Shown one piece after another: positions 1-7,782 of a stretch of 17,500 bases of DNA. The position numbers were made by a program, and so were the translations under genes. Numbering within the stretch: the first letter of the stretch is position 1; every line of letters begins with the position of its first letter. This stretch comes from Botryococcus braunii (Eukaryota > Chlorophyta > Trebouxiophyceae), in the NCBI GenBank assembly GCA_002005505.1, contig KV908362.1, forward strand, positions 250,001 through 267,500, in the 5' to 3' direction. The notes beneath the pieces are model-generated. The model made no database searches and was not told the origin of the DNA. It was given only the letters and a program-made list of their open reading frames with translations.

Positions 1-424
<424 letters not shown>

Positions 425-430
425 ACTCAG

Positions 431-634
431 GACGAGTCTCTGCCGCCGCTGCTGCGATGGATAGTGCAGTACAGAGCCTCTCAAAAGAGGATTTGCCGCT
501 CATATCTGGACTCGGCGTACGCCGCTCTGGAGGCCACGATGCAGCGCCTGCAGCGCATTTCCGAAGCCGATGGCACAGCAAGCGGAGCTCCCAACCCGCT
601 TGCGTCCGTCAAGTCTCGGCCCTCTGCTGCTTAA
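431..634 (+). CDS. Possible terminal exon, unknown protein
   Basis: A plus-strand frame opens just after a TGA at 422-424 and runs to TAA at 632-634. A CAG at 428-430 could be a splice acceptor, so an exon could begin at 431 and encode 67 residues. The composition looks protein-like: an N-terminal DESLPPLLRW, then SYLDSAYAALEATMQRLQRI, which has the character of a charged amphipathic helix, then a Ser/Ala/Pro-rich end. I do not recognise a family. There is no second copy in the window to test conservation, the polypyrimidine tract before the CAG is poor, and no upstream exon is identified. It could equally be a chance frame or a remnant of a mobile element. Confidence 0.22.
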   Translation, partial: DESLPPLLRWIVQYRASQKRICRSYLDSAYAALEATMQRLQRISEADGTASGAPNPLASVKSRPSAA

Positions 635-660
635 TGAGTCTGCCCTCTGCAGCTTAATCT

Positions 661-825
661 AGCCGCTCTGCGGCTTTGATCAAATCTTGATGCGGCTTAG
701 TCAATTGATTTAGCTTGCAAGTCGCACGGCGGATAAATCAAGTTGAGCTGCGGCTTAGTCAACTAAAGCTGCGGATTAATCAAGTCGTGCTACGGCTTAG
801 TCAACTTGAGCTGCGGCTTAACATT
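661..825. repeat. Degenerate 21-bp tandem repeat
   Basis: About six to seven diverged copies of a 21-bp unit close to GCTGCGGCTTAGTCAACTTGA. The best copies start near 748, 769, 790 and 811. Because the period is a multiple of three the plus strand stays open and reads as seven-residue repeats (LRLSQLE, LRINQVV). I treat that as a by-product of the period. Confidence 0.75.
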
Positions 826-960
826 AAATTGGAGGTGGATTGCAGTCCTGCGAGTGCGGGACCGCTCCCCACGCACCCCAGGAAGGAACTCCTTTAAATG
901 AAAACTAGGAAGCAAGGGCAATTAATTTTGCTTCCTTCTGCGTTATTATCCTGGAGGGCT

Positions 961-1095
961 GTACATTGCGGCCCCCATGTGGAGGGTTTGGATGGTACCT
1001 CTCTGGAGAGGTTTGGGCTGCGGGATTGTACGTTGCGGCCCCCATGTGGAGGGTTTGGATGGTACCTCTCTGGAGAGGTTTGGGCTGCAGGATTG
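961..1095. repeat. 67-bp tandem duplication, inverted orientation of the 65-bp monomer
   Basis: GTACATTGCGGCCCCCATG at 961 recurs as GTACGTTGCGGCCCCCATG at 1028, and the two 67-bp copies differ at very few bases. The sequence is the reverse complement of the 65-bp monomers at 3779-4053 and 11179-11294, sharing the CTCTGGAGAGGTTTGGGCTG core. The near identity of the two copies suggests a recent duplication. Confidence 0.85.
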
Positions 1096-1167
1096 TACCC
1101 TCGTAGGGTCAAAGTGCTATACAATTGTAACCGTTGCAACCGCCATCCATTACTGCAGACACTGCGG

Positions 1168-1255
1168 TTAACAGCTGCACAGCTGTACATCTTAACAGCT
1201 GTACAGCTGTACATCTTAACAGCTGCACAGCTGTACATCTTAACAGCTGTACAAC
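1168..1255. repeat. 24-bp tandem repeat rich in CAGCTG palindromes
   Basis: Three full copies and a partial fourth start at 1168, 1192, 1216 and 1240. The unit is TTAACAGCTG, then CACAGCTG or TACAGCTG, then TACATC. Each full unit holds two CAGCTG palindromes, which also match the E-box form CANNTG. No gene lies close enough to call this regulatory. Confidence 0.85.
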
Positions 1256-1289
1256 ATGTTAACGAATCGTCAAGGCGGGATCCCCGAAT

Positions 1290-1560
1290 TGTGTCAGATT
1301 GCATTACAAAACCCATCTATCACGGCGGAGGCCATGAACGAACACCACCGCAGTAGTGTCAGAGTGCTTTACAAAACCACTGATCTAGTGTGGGGACCAT
1401 TGCTGAACGGCATCCCAGTAGTGACAAAGTGCTTCAGAAGCGCCATCTACCGGTACCAGATCTACCTCTAGAGCAGCGACCACCAACGAACGGCCCCCAG
1501 AAGTGCCAACGTGCTTTCCAGTCGCCATTTGGCAGTGCAGCGACCGTTAGCAAATGTAAC
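1290..1560. repeat. Degenerate ~70-bp repeat, unit 1 copy
   Basis: Diverged monomers spaced about 65-80 bp share CAGTAGTGTCAAAGTGC-like cores (near 1351, 1418 and 1497) and a GTGCAGCGACCATTAACGAA-like part. The same family occurs at 8645-8820 and 17140-17290 at equivalent places in units 2 and 3. It marks the left end of each repeated unit. Confidence 0.7.
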
Positions 1561-1568
1561 CTGCAGGT

Positions 1569-1671
1569 GAGTGTAACTACGTAACAGCTGAGTACCTAGC
1601 TGAGTGTAACTACGTAACAGCTGAGTGTAACTACGTAACAGCTGAGTAATCAGCTGAGTGGAACTACGGAA
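1569..1671. repeat. 21-bp tandem repeat with TACGTA and CAGCTG palindromes
   Basis: Copies of GAGTGTAACTACGTAACAGCT start at 1569, 1602, 1623 and 1656. Twelve-base inserts (GAGTACCTAGCT, GAGTAATCAGCT) follow the first and third copies, giving 33-21-33 spacing. The array is absent from units 2 and 3, so it expanded locally in unit 1. Confidence 0.8.
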
Positions 1672-1689
1672 CAATGCATAAAAAGGTAC

Positions 1690-2355
1690 TGGGATACCAA
1701 TCAGAGATTGTTTTCCCACGTCTTAATGGGCTCGAGCCAGCCTTTGGAGGCTGTTTGGATCCATTAGGCGACGACATGAGCTAGCGTATCTTTATAGTAG
1801 GAATCAGAGGTGGTAGGATATACCGGTACCTCCCTATATAACATGTGTTCAAAATTTTGGAATACAGTAGTAAGTACAAGATATGATACATACTCCAATG
1901 CAGTAATGTATATACAGATTAGCGTACTCTCCCATTTTGGAAGGGCAGAATATATTCTGGCCTTCCAAAATGGAAGAATTTGGTAAATCTCCTCCCCACA
2001 CAATAGCTGAAGATACTCGTATTTTACCTTCGCATGATAGTACCACCTACCCACTTTGTACACAATTTCAGATCTTTTGACTTCCACGATGGTACAATAC
2101 ATCAAGATTCCGCCGTCCATAATGGCAGAATACACTGTCGCACCGACGAGGTGCACGCAGGTATATACACAGGTACCACCAAATCTGTACACAGGTACAG
2201 ATAGATCCTAATCAGGATACCTGTGTAACTACACTCCCAAATAGGCTCATGGCAGATTGCTGAGCTCCCACACCCAGCAGTTCTGTTTCCGGCTAGCATA
2301 CTTTTAAGTTTGCAAATTTGCCTCATGCCCAAGAGCATGTATACACATAGGCGTA
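1690..2355. repeat. AT-rich conserved block, unit 1 copy (long-period repeat)
   Basis: This 0.65-kb stretch is similar to 8820-9480 and to 17290-17500. Shared landmarks are TCTTAATGGGCTC at 1721, GATACATACTCCAATGCAGT near 1885, AAATCTCCTCCCCA near 1985, tandem TGTACACAGGTACC-like elements near 2164-2200 and GCAAATTTGCCTCATG near 2312. No reading frame is conserved between copies, so it is non-coding. Confidence 0.8.
1932..1973. repeat. 42-bp near-perfect palindrome
   Basis: CCATTTTGGAAGG at 1932-1944 is mirrored by CCTTCCAAAATGG at 1961-1973. The inner CAGAATATATTCTG is itself palindromic. Only one base pair of the whole 42-bp inverted repeat fails to match. Unit 2 keeps only the right part, so the cruciform-capable form is specific to unit 1 among the copies seen. 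Confidence 0.9.
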
Positions 2356-2406
2356 CCGTCCTCTTCATGCCCATGACCAGCCACTAGGGCTGGTCCTGAG
2401 TGTAAT
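2356..2406 (+). mobile_element. Solo LINE 3' tail remnant
   Basis: CCGTCCTCTTCA at 2356-2367 is identical to the 3' region of the LINE at 15017-15028. In both places it is followed by a short stem-loop built on CCAGCC/GGCTGG or AGCC/GGCT and then by TGTAAT. This fits a copy truncated to its last ~50 bp. The match is short, so confidence is moderate. Confidence 0.4.
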
Positions 2407-2421
2407 AGAGGGGGCTCACAC

Positions 2422-2815
2422 TGAAGCCCAATAGGGCTTTTATTTCACACTGTAGCCCTATAGGGCTTTTACTTCACACTGAAGCCCTATAGGGCTTGTA
2501 TTTCACACTTATTTCACACTGTAGCCCTATAGGGCTTTTTTTTCACTGAAGCCCTATAGGGCTTGTATTTCACACTGTAGCTCTATAGGGCTTTTATTTC
2601 ACTGAAGCCCCATAGGGCTTGTATTTCACACTTACGCCCTATAGGGCTTTTATTTCACTGAAGCCCCATAGGGCTTTTATTTCACACTGGAGCCCTATAG
2701 GCCTTTAATTTCACACTGTAGCTCTATAGGGCTTTCATTTCACACTGAAGCCCTATAGAGCTTTTATTTTACACTGAAGCCCTATAGGGCTTTTATTTCA
2801 CACTGAAGCCCTGGA
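2422..2815. repeat. 29-bp minisatellite with a 14-bp palindrome per unit
   Basis: About 14 copies of GAAGCCCTATAGGGCTTTT plus ATTTCACACT, mostly 29 bp with some 26-bp variants. AGCCCTATAGGGCT is a perfect palindrome in the consensus and can form a hairpin. On the minus strand, the strand of gene A, about six units read AATAAA next to the hairpin. The array lies just beyond the stop codon of gene A. Unit 2 has a different array at this place. Confidence 0.95.
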
Positions 2816-3001
2816 AGCCAAATCTACCTTCCCAGCTCCCATCCCTAATGGGCGGCGTCTTTGGGAGGGGGCTTTGGGAGCAGACCAAGGCTTTGGTAGC
2901 CAAAATAGAAACTTTGGGCCAGAATAGAAGCTATGAAAGCCAATTAGAAGCTTCGGAAGCCTAAACACAAGCTTGCGCCACTCGCAAGTCGATGAGCTCT
3001 G

Positions 3002-3199
3002 TCACAACAACTCGATGACCTCTCGGGGGCGGGGCTTCTTTCTGATTTCCCAGACGGGGTTGTCCCCGGTGAGATCGCAGTGCACCGTCTCGTCCTTCCC
3101 GCAAATGCCCTTGTCCGCCGCGGTTCGCGGCCTGAGAGGGGTCCGCGCCACCTCCTCCCGCTCCCGCTTAATGCGCGCCCCCAGGTTGCCTGCTGCATC
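3002..3199 (-). CDS. Gene A, exon 5 (terminal exon)
   Basis: This is the last exon of the gene A model, 65 codons from GAT at 3199 to TGA at 3004-3002. Unit 2 carries the same exon (10517-10711). The start is fixed by comparison. The frame is open in both copies only after an AG (TTGCAG here, TGTAG in unit 2, where that TAG is an in-frame stop), as expected for a splice acceptor. The product reads NLGARIKREREEV, a basic and acidic segment, then CGKDETVHCDLTGDNPVWEI and the basic tail RKKPRPREVIELL. Only 7 of 64 aligned residues differ between copies, far fewer than in exons 1-3. The two cysteines eight positions apart could bind metal or form a disulfide, which is inference. I do not recognise the family. 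Joining it to the upstream exons rests on shared strand, order and phase 0. Confidence 0.6.
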   Translation of the reverse strand, partial: DAAGNLGARIKREREEVARTPLRPRTAADKGICGKDETVHCDLTGDNPVWEIRKKPRPREVIELL

Positions 3200-3337
3200 C
3201 TGCAAGCCAACCATGACGCCCCATTCACGCTCATCTTCATGATGACGCCCCATTAGAGCTCATCATCTTCAGCGATGACGCCCGGTTAAAGCTCATCTTT
3301 TTTTGGAGGGAGGGGGGGGGGGAGCCAATACGTCATC

Positions 3338-3590
3338 GCTCCTTTTCCTTGTTCTCAAAGCCAACTGCATCATCGCTCCCTTCCCTTGCTTGTCAAGGCC
3401 GACGCGTCGCGGGTTCGCGTTTGATTGCTTTGAAAGCCAACATGGCTTCACTTGTTTTCCTTGTTTCCAAACCCCATACGCCGTCGTCTGTTCTCCTTGC
3501 TTTCAAAGCCACTGCGCCATCGTTTACTTCCTTCTATTTTCAAAGCCAACACCACATCTTTTGTTTTCCCTGTTTTCATGAATAGAAGCT
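3338..3590. repeat. ~36-bp tandem repeat in intron 4 of gene A
   Basis: Six to seven diverged copies of a TTTCCTTGTTTTCAAAGCCA-containing unit, each ending in a variant of CATCGTTTG. The equivalent array in gene B (10800-11102) has about nine. The period keeps long plus-strand frames open with Cys/Phe-rich 12-residue repeats, which I read as artefacts. On the transcribed strand it is purine-rich and lies upstream of the exon 5 acceptor. Confidence 0.8.
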
Positions 3591-3778
3591 TTTACTATTT
3601 ATTTCAACTCACAGCACCAGGCACGTCAAAACAGGGTGAAGTGTTAAATTTTGTGCCATGGGAATAACTCTATATATGGGCACACAACGCCCACTTGCTG
3701 CCTGCGCCCAAGGAAGCAAACGCGGACCACGACGAGCCATCATGCACGATTTCAGGGGAAAATAGGGCTCCTACAACG

Positions 3779-4053
3779 CCTCAGCCCTGATCTCCTAGAA
3801 GGTACATCCAAATTCTCCACACACAGCCGCAACATGCAATCCTGCAGCCCAAATCTCCCCAGAGGCGTACACTCAAACTCTCCACACACGGCTGCAATGT
3901 ACAATCCTGCAGCCCAAACCTCCCCAAAGAGGTACACCCAAACCCTCCCCATTGGGCGTCAATGTACAACCCTCCAGCCCTGATCTCCCAGAGAGATTCA
4001 CCCAAACCCTCCCCATGGGGCGGCAATGTACAGCCCTCCAGCCCTGACCTGCC
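3779..4053. repeat. 65-bp tandem repeat
   Basis: Monomers beginning CAATCCTGCAGCCC or CAACCCTCCAGCCC start at 3837, 3902, 3967 and 4031, with a partial one from about 3779. Spacing is 64-65 bp. Each contains an AATCTCCC...GAGG(T/C)ACAC...CTCCCCAT pattern. The same family sits in intron 4 of gene B with two copies, and in opposite orientation at 961-1095. Confidence 0.9.
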
Positions 4054-4091
4054 AGACTGGTTACACTTAAGTTTGCACCCTCTCCACAGAC

Positions 4092-4119
4092 CCGCAGCTT
4101 ACAATTAGTGAAGCTGCGG
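4092..4119. repeat. Conserved 9-bp stem-loop in intron 4
   Basis: CCGCAGCTT at 4092-4100 pairs perfectly with AAGCTGCGG at 4111-4119 around a 10-base loop (ACAATTAGTG). Unit 2 has the identical stem at 11298-11325 with loop ACAATATGTG. It lies in a 59-bp block (4089-4147 and 11295-11353) with three differences in total, two of them in the loop. Confidence 0.7.
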
Positions 4120-4149
4120 AGGAAGGGTGACACCAAGCTGTTGCCCATC

Positions 4150-4555
4150 CTGATAATCTTACAAATTGCGCTGGACACATGGCTCGGTTGTAACTTAAAC
4201 GGGCTGGAAGACCTTAAGGAGACCTCTGCAGACAACATCCCAACGGGGATCCTCTATCCTTCACCAAGGGTCCCTCAGCCACCCCGATACCAACCCCAGG
4301 CAGGAGCCCCCAGGGCATACGAACATGCAGCATAATATGCCAATGAAACATAGGATTTTCCGGAAAGCCCGCTTTTCCGTTCTTCCGCCAGTTCGATTGT
4401 TCCGGATTCATGAGTAATTCCTTCGATTCCTTCATTAGCAGTTAGGCTCTAGGACTTAGGGTTCCAAAGGAATAGCCCAAGAGTTCCCACGGACTCGCGG
4501 GACAACCGTATGTTCCGTTCGCATTTCCTCACATGCAGCCATCACAAGCTTTCCC
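4150..4555. other. Intron 4 spacer, no feature seen
   Basis: Within the long intron 4 of the gene A model. A stretch near 4255-4325 (CACCCCGATACCAACCCCAG) matches unit 2 near 11399-11420. Open frames on both strands are short and not conserved between units. Confidence 0.4.
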
Positions 4556-4556
4556 A

Positions 4557-4653
<97 letters not shown>

Positions 4654-4691
4654 TACACTTACACACCCATACATGCACAAACACACACACA

Positions 4692-4737
<46 letters not shown>

Positions 4738-4740
4738 CAA
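4557..4740. repeat. (CA)n microsatellite
   Basis: Long CA run with interruptions near 4651-4680 (GCATACACTTACACACCC, ATGCACAA). On the transcribed strand of gene A it is (TG)n. Unit 2 has a mixed CA/CG run at the equivalent place (11471-11521), and a separate (CA)n in intron 3. Confidence 0.97.
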
Positions 4741-4837
4741 AAACGCACGCGCACACACAGGTACACATGCACGCACATGCTTTCCCGCTAAATTAAGAGG
4801 CGGGGGTGGGGATGAAGGGAGACTGGGTGCAGAGAGA

Positions 4838-4998
<161 letters not shown>

Positions 4999-5026
4999 AC
5001 AATTTGCAAAGACAGGAGGAGCAGAC

Positions 5027-5239
5027 CTGTTGGGCGGGCTTATGTAAGCCGCTGGCGGTCAGGATGGCTTTGTGAGAAGGACGGCTGGGGTCCAGAAAAC
5101 CCCTTTGAAGCAGGGTAGCAGCCGTCTCATACCTAATCATAACTTGGTAGGAAGAAAGAGCCTCGTATACGTACTTGTTCTTGGAGAAGACGACCGTTTG
5201 GAACTCCCGCTGTCCAGCCTTGCAACATAGAGACGATTC
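5027..5239 (-). CDS. Gene A, exon 4 (internal exon)
   Basis: An internal exon of 71 codons, conserved in unit 2 as 69 codons (11806-12012). The acceptor is TCTGTCTGTCAG before GAA at 5239. The copies differ by a net six bases, so the frame is kept, which argues for coding. The product starts ESSLCCKAGQ, passes through YETAATLL and ends KAILTASGLHKPAQQ. The donor used here is CAACAG|GTCTGC, which is weak. If it is not used, the frame continues into a conserved VCS.CLCK and then the pyrimidine microsatellite. The CC pair and CxxCxC could suggest metal binding, but this is speculative and only CC lies in the modelled exon. Both ends are phase 0, like all other exons of the model. Family not recognised. 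Confidence 0.55.
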
Positions 5240-5599
5240 CTGACAGACAGAACTTATTCAGAAAAATAAAATAGGTTCATATTCAGAAAAATCCATATTC
5301 AGAAAAATGAAATAAATAAAGGGAAGCATGAGCACAAGGGCTTGCTCGTAAGGGAGCACGAGTTTTTTTTTGCCTTTTCCCCTTTTTGCCTTTTCCTCCA
5401 TCACCAGGTGGTGCCAATGCAAGCACCTCCTACCACTCCAGCAGGCCACAGAGATGTGCGATGCATCTCACAAACACAAGTTTTGAGTCATGCAGATGCT
5501 ACATGCAAAACCTTAACCCTGTGCGAAGGCGGATTGGATAAAATTGGACCTCATGTTCAACAAATTGAGTTAGCCAGAGGGACCAGCGCCTGAGCTCAC

Positions 5600-6314
5600 C
5601 ATTAACAGCTTCTTGTCCCCTCGTGGAGCATATGTGTCTGAAGCGCTGAGAGAGTTGGCATAATATGGCTTCACATGATCTATTAAGCCGGTGTATCTAC
5701 TCCATTGAAAATGAACTTCCACCTGCCCAGTGTATGGTGAGGCAACTGATTTTGCTGTATGACAAGCTTGGTGAGCCTGCAAGCCAGAGCCATAAAAAAG
5801 TAGAATAGTATCTTTTTACAAGGACAATATCTGCTTCATAGAACAAATTGTCAGCTTTCCCGCACCTCGGAAGCGGAAGCGAACCGGAATGCACGAAACT
5901 CTACGCACTCAACCGTACTGGGGGACGCTGGGATGTGCATGCAAAAGCCTTTGAAAACTATTTTGAGATGTTTCTTTGATAGTGTATACGTAAGCCCAGC
6001 TCGTTCACCGTCAATACTGAGCCAAACCATCAAGCTATCGGTGTCCCTCTTGGGGCGGAGCCTCCACGGGCAACGGCCAATACGGAGTAACTTCACCACA
6101 ACTTCAAAATCCTGCAAGAAAACAATATGGCCCCTTTTGTTAACAACGGGCAGAATGGTACATGTCAGATCGCTCTGACCTGTACGCAACTCACCTGGCG
6201 AGGTTCCGCGATTATATAGGTTCGGCCACTGTGCTCCACCTCCGGCAAATACTCCTTGGTGCCTTTCTTACGAACTCGAATTTCTACTAAATCGTCCTTA
6301 TCCACCCTGACCAT
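5600..6314 (-). CDS. Gene A, exons 1-3 (uncharacterised beta-rich domain)
   Basis: Exon 1 is 6195-6314 (40 codons), exon 2 is 5866-6111 (82) and exon 3 is 5600-5776 (59). Introns of 83 and 89 bases have good borders: CGCCAG|GTGAGT, TTTTCTTGCAG|GAT, CCGAG|GTGCGG, GGCTTGCAG|GCT. All junctions are phase 0. Unit 2 has exons of identical length. The start MVRVDKDDLVEIRVRKKG is chosen because the leader before this ATG differs by a one-base indel between copies while the frame after it does not. Visible blocks are VEIRVRKKG, YIIAEPRQ, DFEVVVKL, LMVWLSIDGE, VFKGFCMHIP, VEFRAFRF and VHFQWS. The pattern of alternating strands, a DG turn and a closing F.F loosely recalls fungal DUF7918-type proteins (inference). 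Exon 3 either splices at ATG|GTGAGC to exon 4 or reads on to TAA at 5572-5570. No signal peptide or membrane segment is seen. Confidence 0.7.
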
Positions 6315-6580
6315 TTCAAATATATAAAGACTACTAAGTCCTCGACGGTTTAAGGTAGGTAGTGCTAAAGCCAGCAGCGTGAGTTGTCCAGATAGAGTTA
6401 AAGGTGTTTGTTGCGGACCGCTAATGAAACACATCAATCATTTTATATTGAGTCCATGCTGTAAAACCGGATATGTCTTGCGTCTTGAAGACTCTTGATT
6501 CAGGAGTCTTGATGATTCTCTCTCGAGGGTCTCGGAGGTCTTGATAAGTTATCAATGATAGACCGCCCTTGACAACAGCA
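6195..6580. promoter_or_regulatory. 5' leader and upstream region of gene A
   Basis: Upstream of the gene A ATG (6315-6440) the sequence is clearly similar to unit 2 (13204-13330), for example CAGCAGCGTGA near 6373. This suggests an untranslated leader and promoter, though no reliable TATA box is placed. At 6484-6545 there are imperfect inverted repeats of GACTCTT/AAGAGTC type, and a stronger version stands upstream of gene B. The part up to 6314 overlaps exon 1. Confidence 0.35.
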
Positions 6581-6755
6581 GGAGGGGGTGGGCGGTCCCT
6601 CAGGGCCCCCAGTCCCCTGGAGGGCCGCCTCGGCCGCACCCCCCCCCCCCCCCCCGGCCCCCCAGGGGGCGGGGGGTGCTGTTGTGAAGGGGGAACCTTG
6701 CCATAGTGGGAGGGACTCGATGTCCCACGCCCCCCCCCCCAACCCCACCCCCCTT
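6581..6755 (+). mobile_element. C-rich scar of a deleted LINE
   Basis: GGGCGGTCCCTCAGGGCCCC at 6589 lies at the same distance from the upstream flank as GGGCGGGTGTTCCTCAAGGG in unit 2, where that sequence encodes the GVPQG motif of a reverse transcriptase. The rest of the element is missing. Instead there are C runs (6639-6656, 6732-6741) and a G-rich stretch, before the shared flank resumes near 6755 (CTTTCCTGTCTTCTTATC). It could be chance GC-rich similarity, so confidence is low to moderate. Confidence 0.35.
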
Positions 6756-7010
6756 TCCTGTCTTCTTATCTCTGAGACACCGGGTTTGACTTTAAGCTTC
6801 AAACATTCGGGTTTTGGGTCGTTGACATAAAAGCTAGTCGGTTTTTATTCCATTCTGATGAGGGGAAGAAATTTCATCTGTCCAGCCCACATGGCATGTT
6901 CAAATTTGCACAAACATGTGCATAGGGTAGCCGAAATAGGATTATAACGTTAAGTTCAACAGCACTTGAAGCGCCTCAGATGGCGCACACGGCAACAAAC
7001 TAAGGGAAGG
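6756..7010. repeat. Conserved non-coding block (unit 1 copy)
   Basis: Matches 15105-15345. Landmarks are GGGTTTTGGGTCGTTGA near 6808 and CTGTCCAGCCCACATGGCAT near 6879. No conserved frame is seen. It belongs to the long-period repeat. Confidence 0.75.
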
Positions 7011-7013
7011 GAA

Positions 7014-7268
7014 GGGAAGCTTAATGGAAGGAGCGGCCCAAGGGGAGCCGCCGCCTTAAGGGAAGGGGCGGCCCACGGGGGACCGCCGCCTTAAGGGAAG
7101 GGGCGGCCCAAGGGGGACCGCGGCCTTGAGGGAAGGGGCGGCCCACGGGGGACCACGGCCTTACGGGAAGGGGCGGCCCGAGGGGGACCGCGGCCTTAAG
7201 GGGAAGGCGCGGCCCAAGGGGGGACCGCGACCTTGAGGGGAGGGGCGGCCCAAGGGGGACCGCGGCTA
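7014..7268. repeat. 35-bp GC-rich tandem repeat
   Basis: Seven copies of a 35-37-bp unit, consensus GGGAAGGGGCGGCCCA then AGGGGGACCGCGGCCTT plus two bases. Unit 2 has only one degenerate equivalent near 15355-15405 (GAAGGGCAGCCCAAG), so the array expanded after the units separated or contracted in unit 2. Confidence 0.93.
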
Positions 7269-7572
7269 AGGCAATGCAGCCGGCAGATGGCTATGTACAT
7301 GTGGGCTTGGACGACATCGTGATTGTATGAAACAACCACACGTAAACCGGCTTGCAAGATGATCATCTTGAGACCAACCTTAAAGAGCTAGTGAACAAAC
7401 GAGGGTAGCGTTCCCGTACAGAGTCAAGCGCTTGAAAATGAATTTCACAGCACCGTTTATCACCCACAGCCGAGTCACGCATGTATATGTTACAATGGCG
7501 CTGGCGGCCAGCACCGATGGGGAGGCCCTGGCAAGCAAGACGAAACCTGAGGAAAGTCCCGCATTTGCGAAG
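7267..7572 (-). pseudogene. LINE ORF2 C-terminal ghost, copy 1
   Basis: Read on the minus strand this gives FLRFRLACQGLPIGAGRQRH, then IYMRDSAVGDKR and VRERYPRLF. This matches the layout of LINE C-termini of the type FRLGCH.LPI..GR, a Cys/His finger with VGDE.H, then R.RYP.LF. After one frameshift a tail reads NHDVVQAHMYIAIC, like the DIVGVAHF segment of such proteins. The finger has lost several Cys/His ligands. A second copy lies at 15403-15740. The similarity comes from family knowledge, not a search. Confidence 0.5.
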
Positions 7573-7575
7573 GGA

Positions 7576-7645
7576 GCCCCATGGACGGGTTGCCCCCCCC
7601 CCCCCCACCCGAAGGCCATCCTCTGCCAGGGAGCACCATGGGCTG
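7576..7645. repeat. Poly-C tract between imperfect direct repeats
   Basis: GGGAGCCCCATGG at 7571-7583 and GGGAGCACCATGG at 7629-7641 flank a C run (7591-7604). The same arrangement occurs in unit 2 (15750-15815). The run length differs and shifts the frame, so it cannot be stable coding sequence. Confidence 0.7.
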
Positions 7646-7782
7646 GTTTGCTGAGTCAATGCCAGGCTTGTGACATTGGAAATCTCATCCAATGACCCCT
7701 ATTACTACTAGTAAGGTACGTCAAGTCAACTCAGTAGCAGAATCCCTGTCAGAATATTCTTCTGGAGATGTTATCTTAGGGG

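Noticed and set aside
4510..4796. Long frames of alternating Thr-His or Val-Cys residues
   Set aside because: They are translations of the (CA)n microsatellite in several frames, with no unique sequence conserved between units.
7438..7695. Plus-strand gene (FIT.SRVTHVYVTM) shared with 15615-15848
   Set aside because: Base differences between the copies are spread over all codon positions, a C run shifts the frame, and the minus strand matches a LINE C-terminus better.
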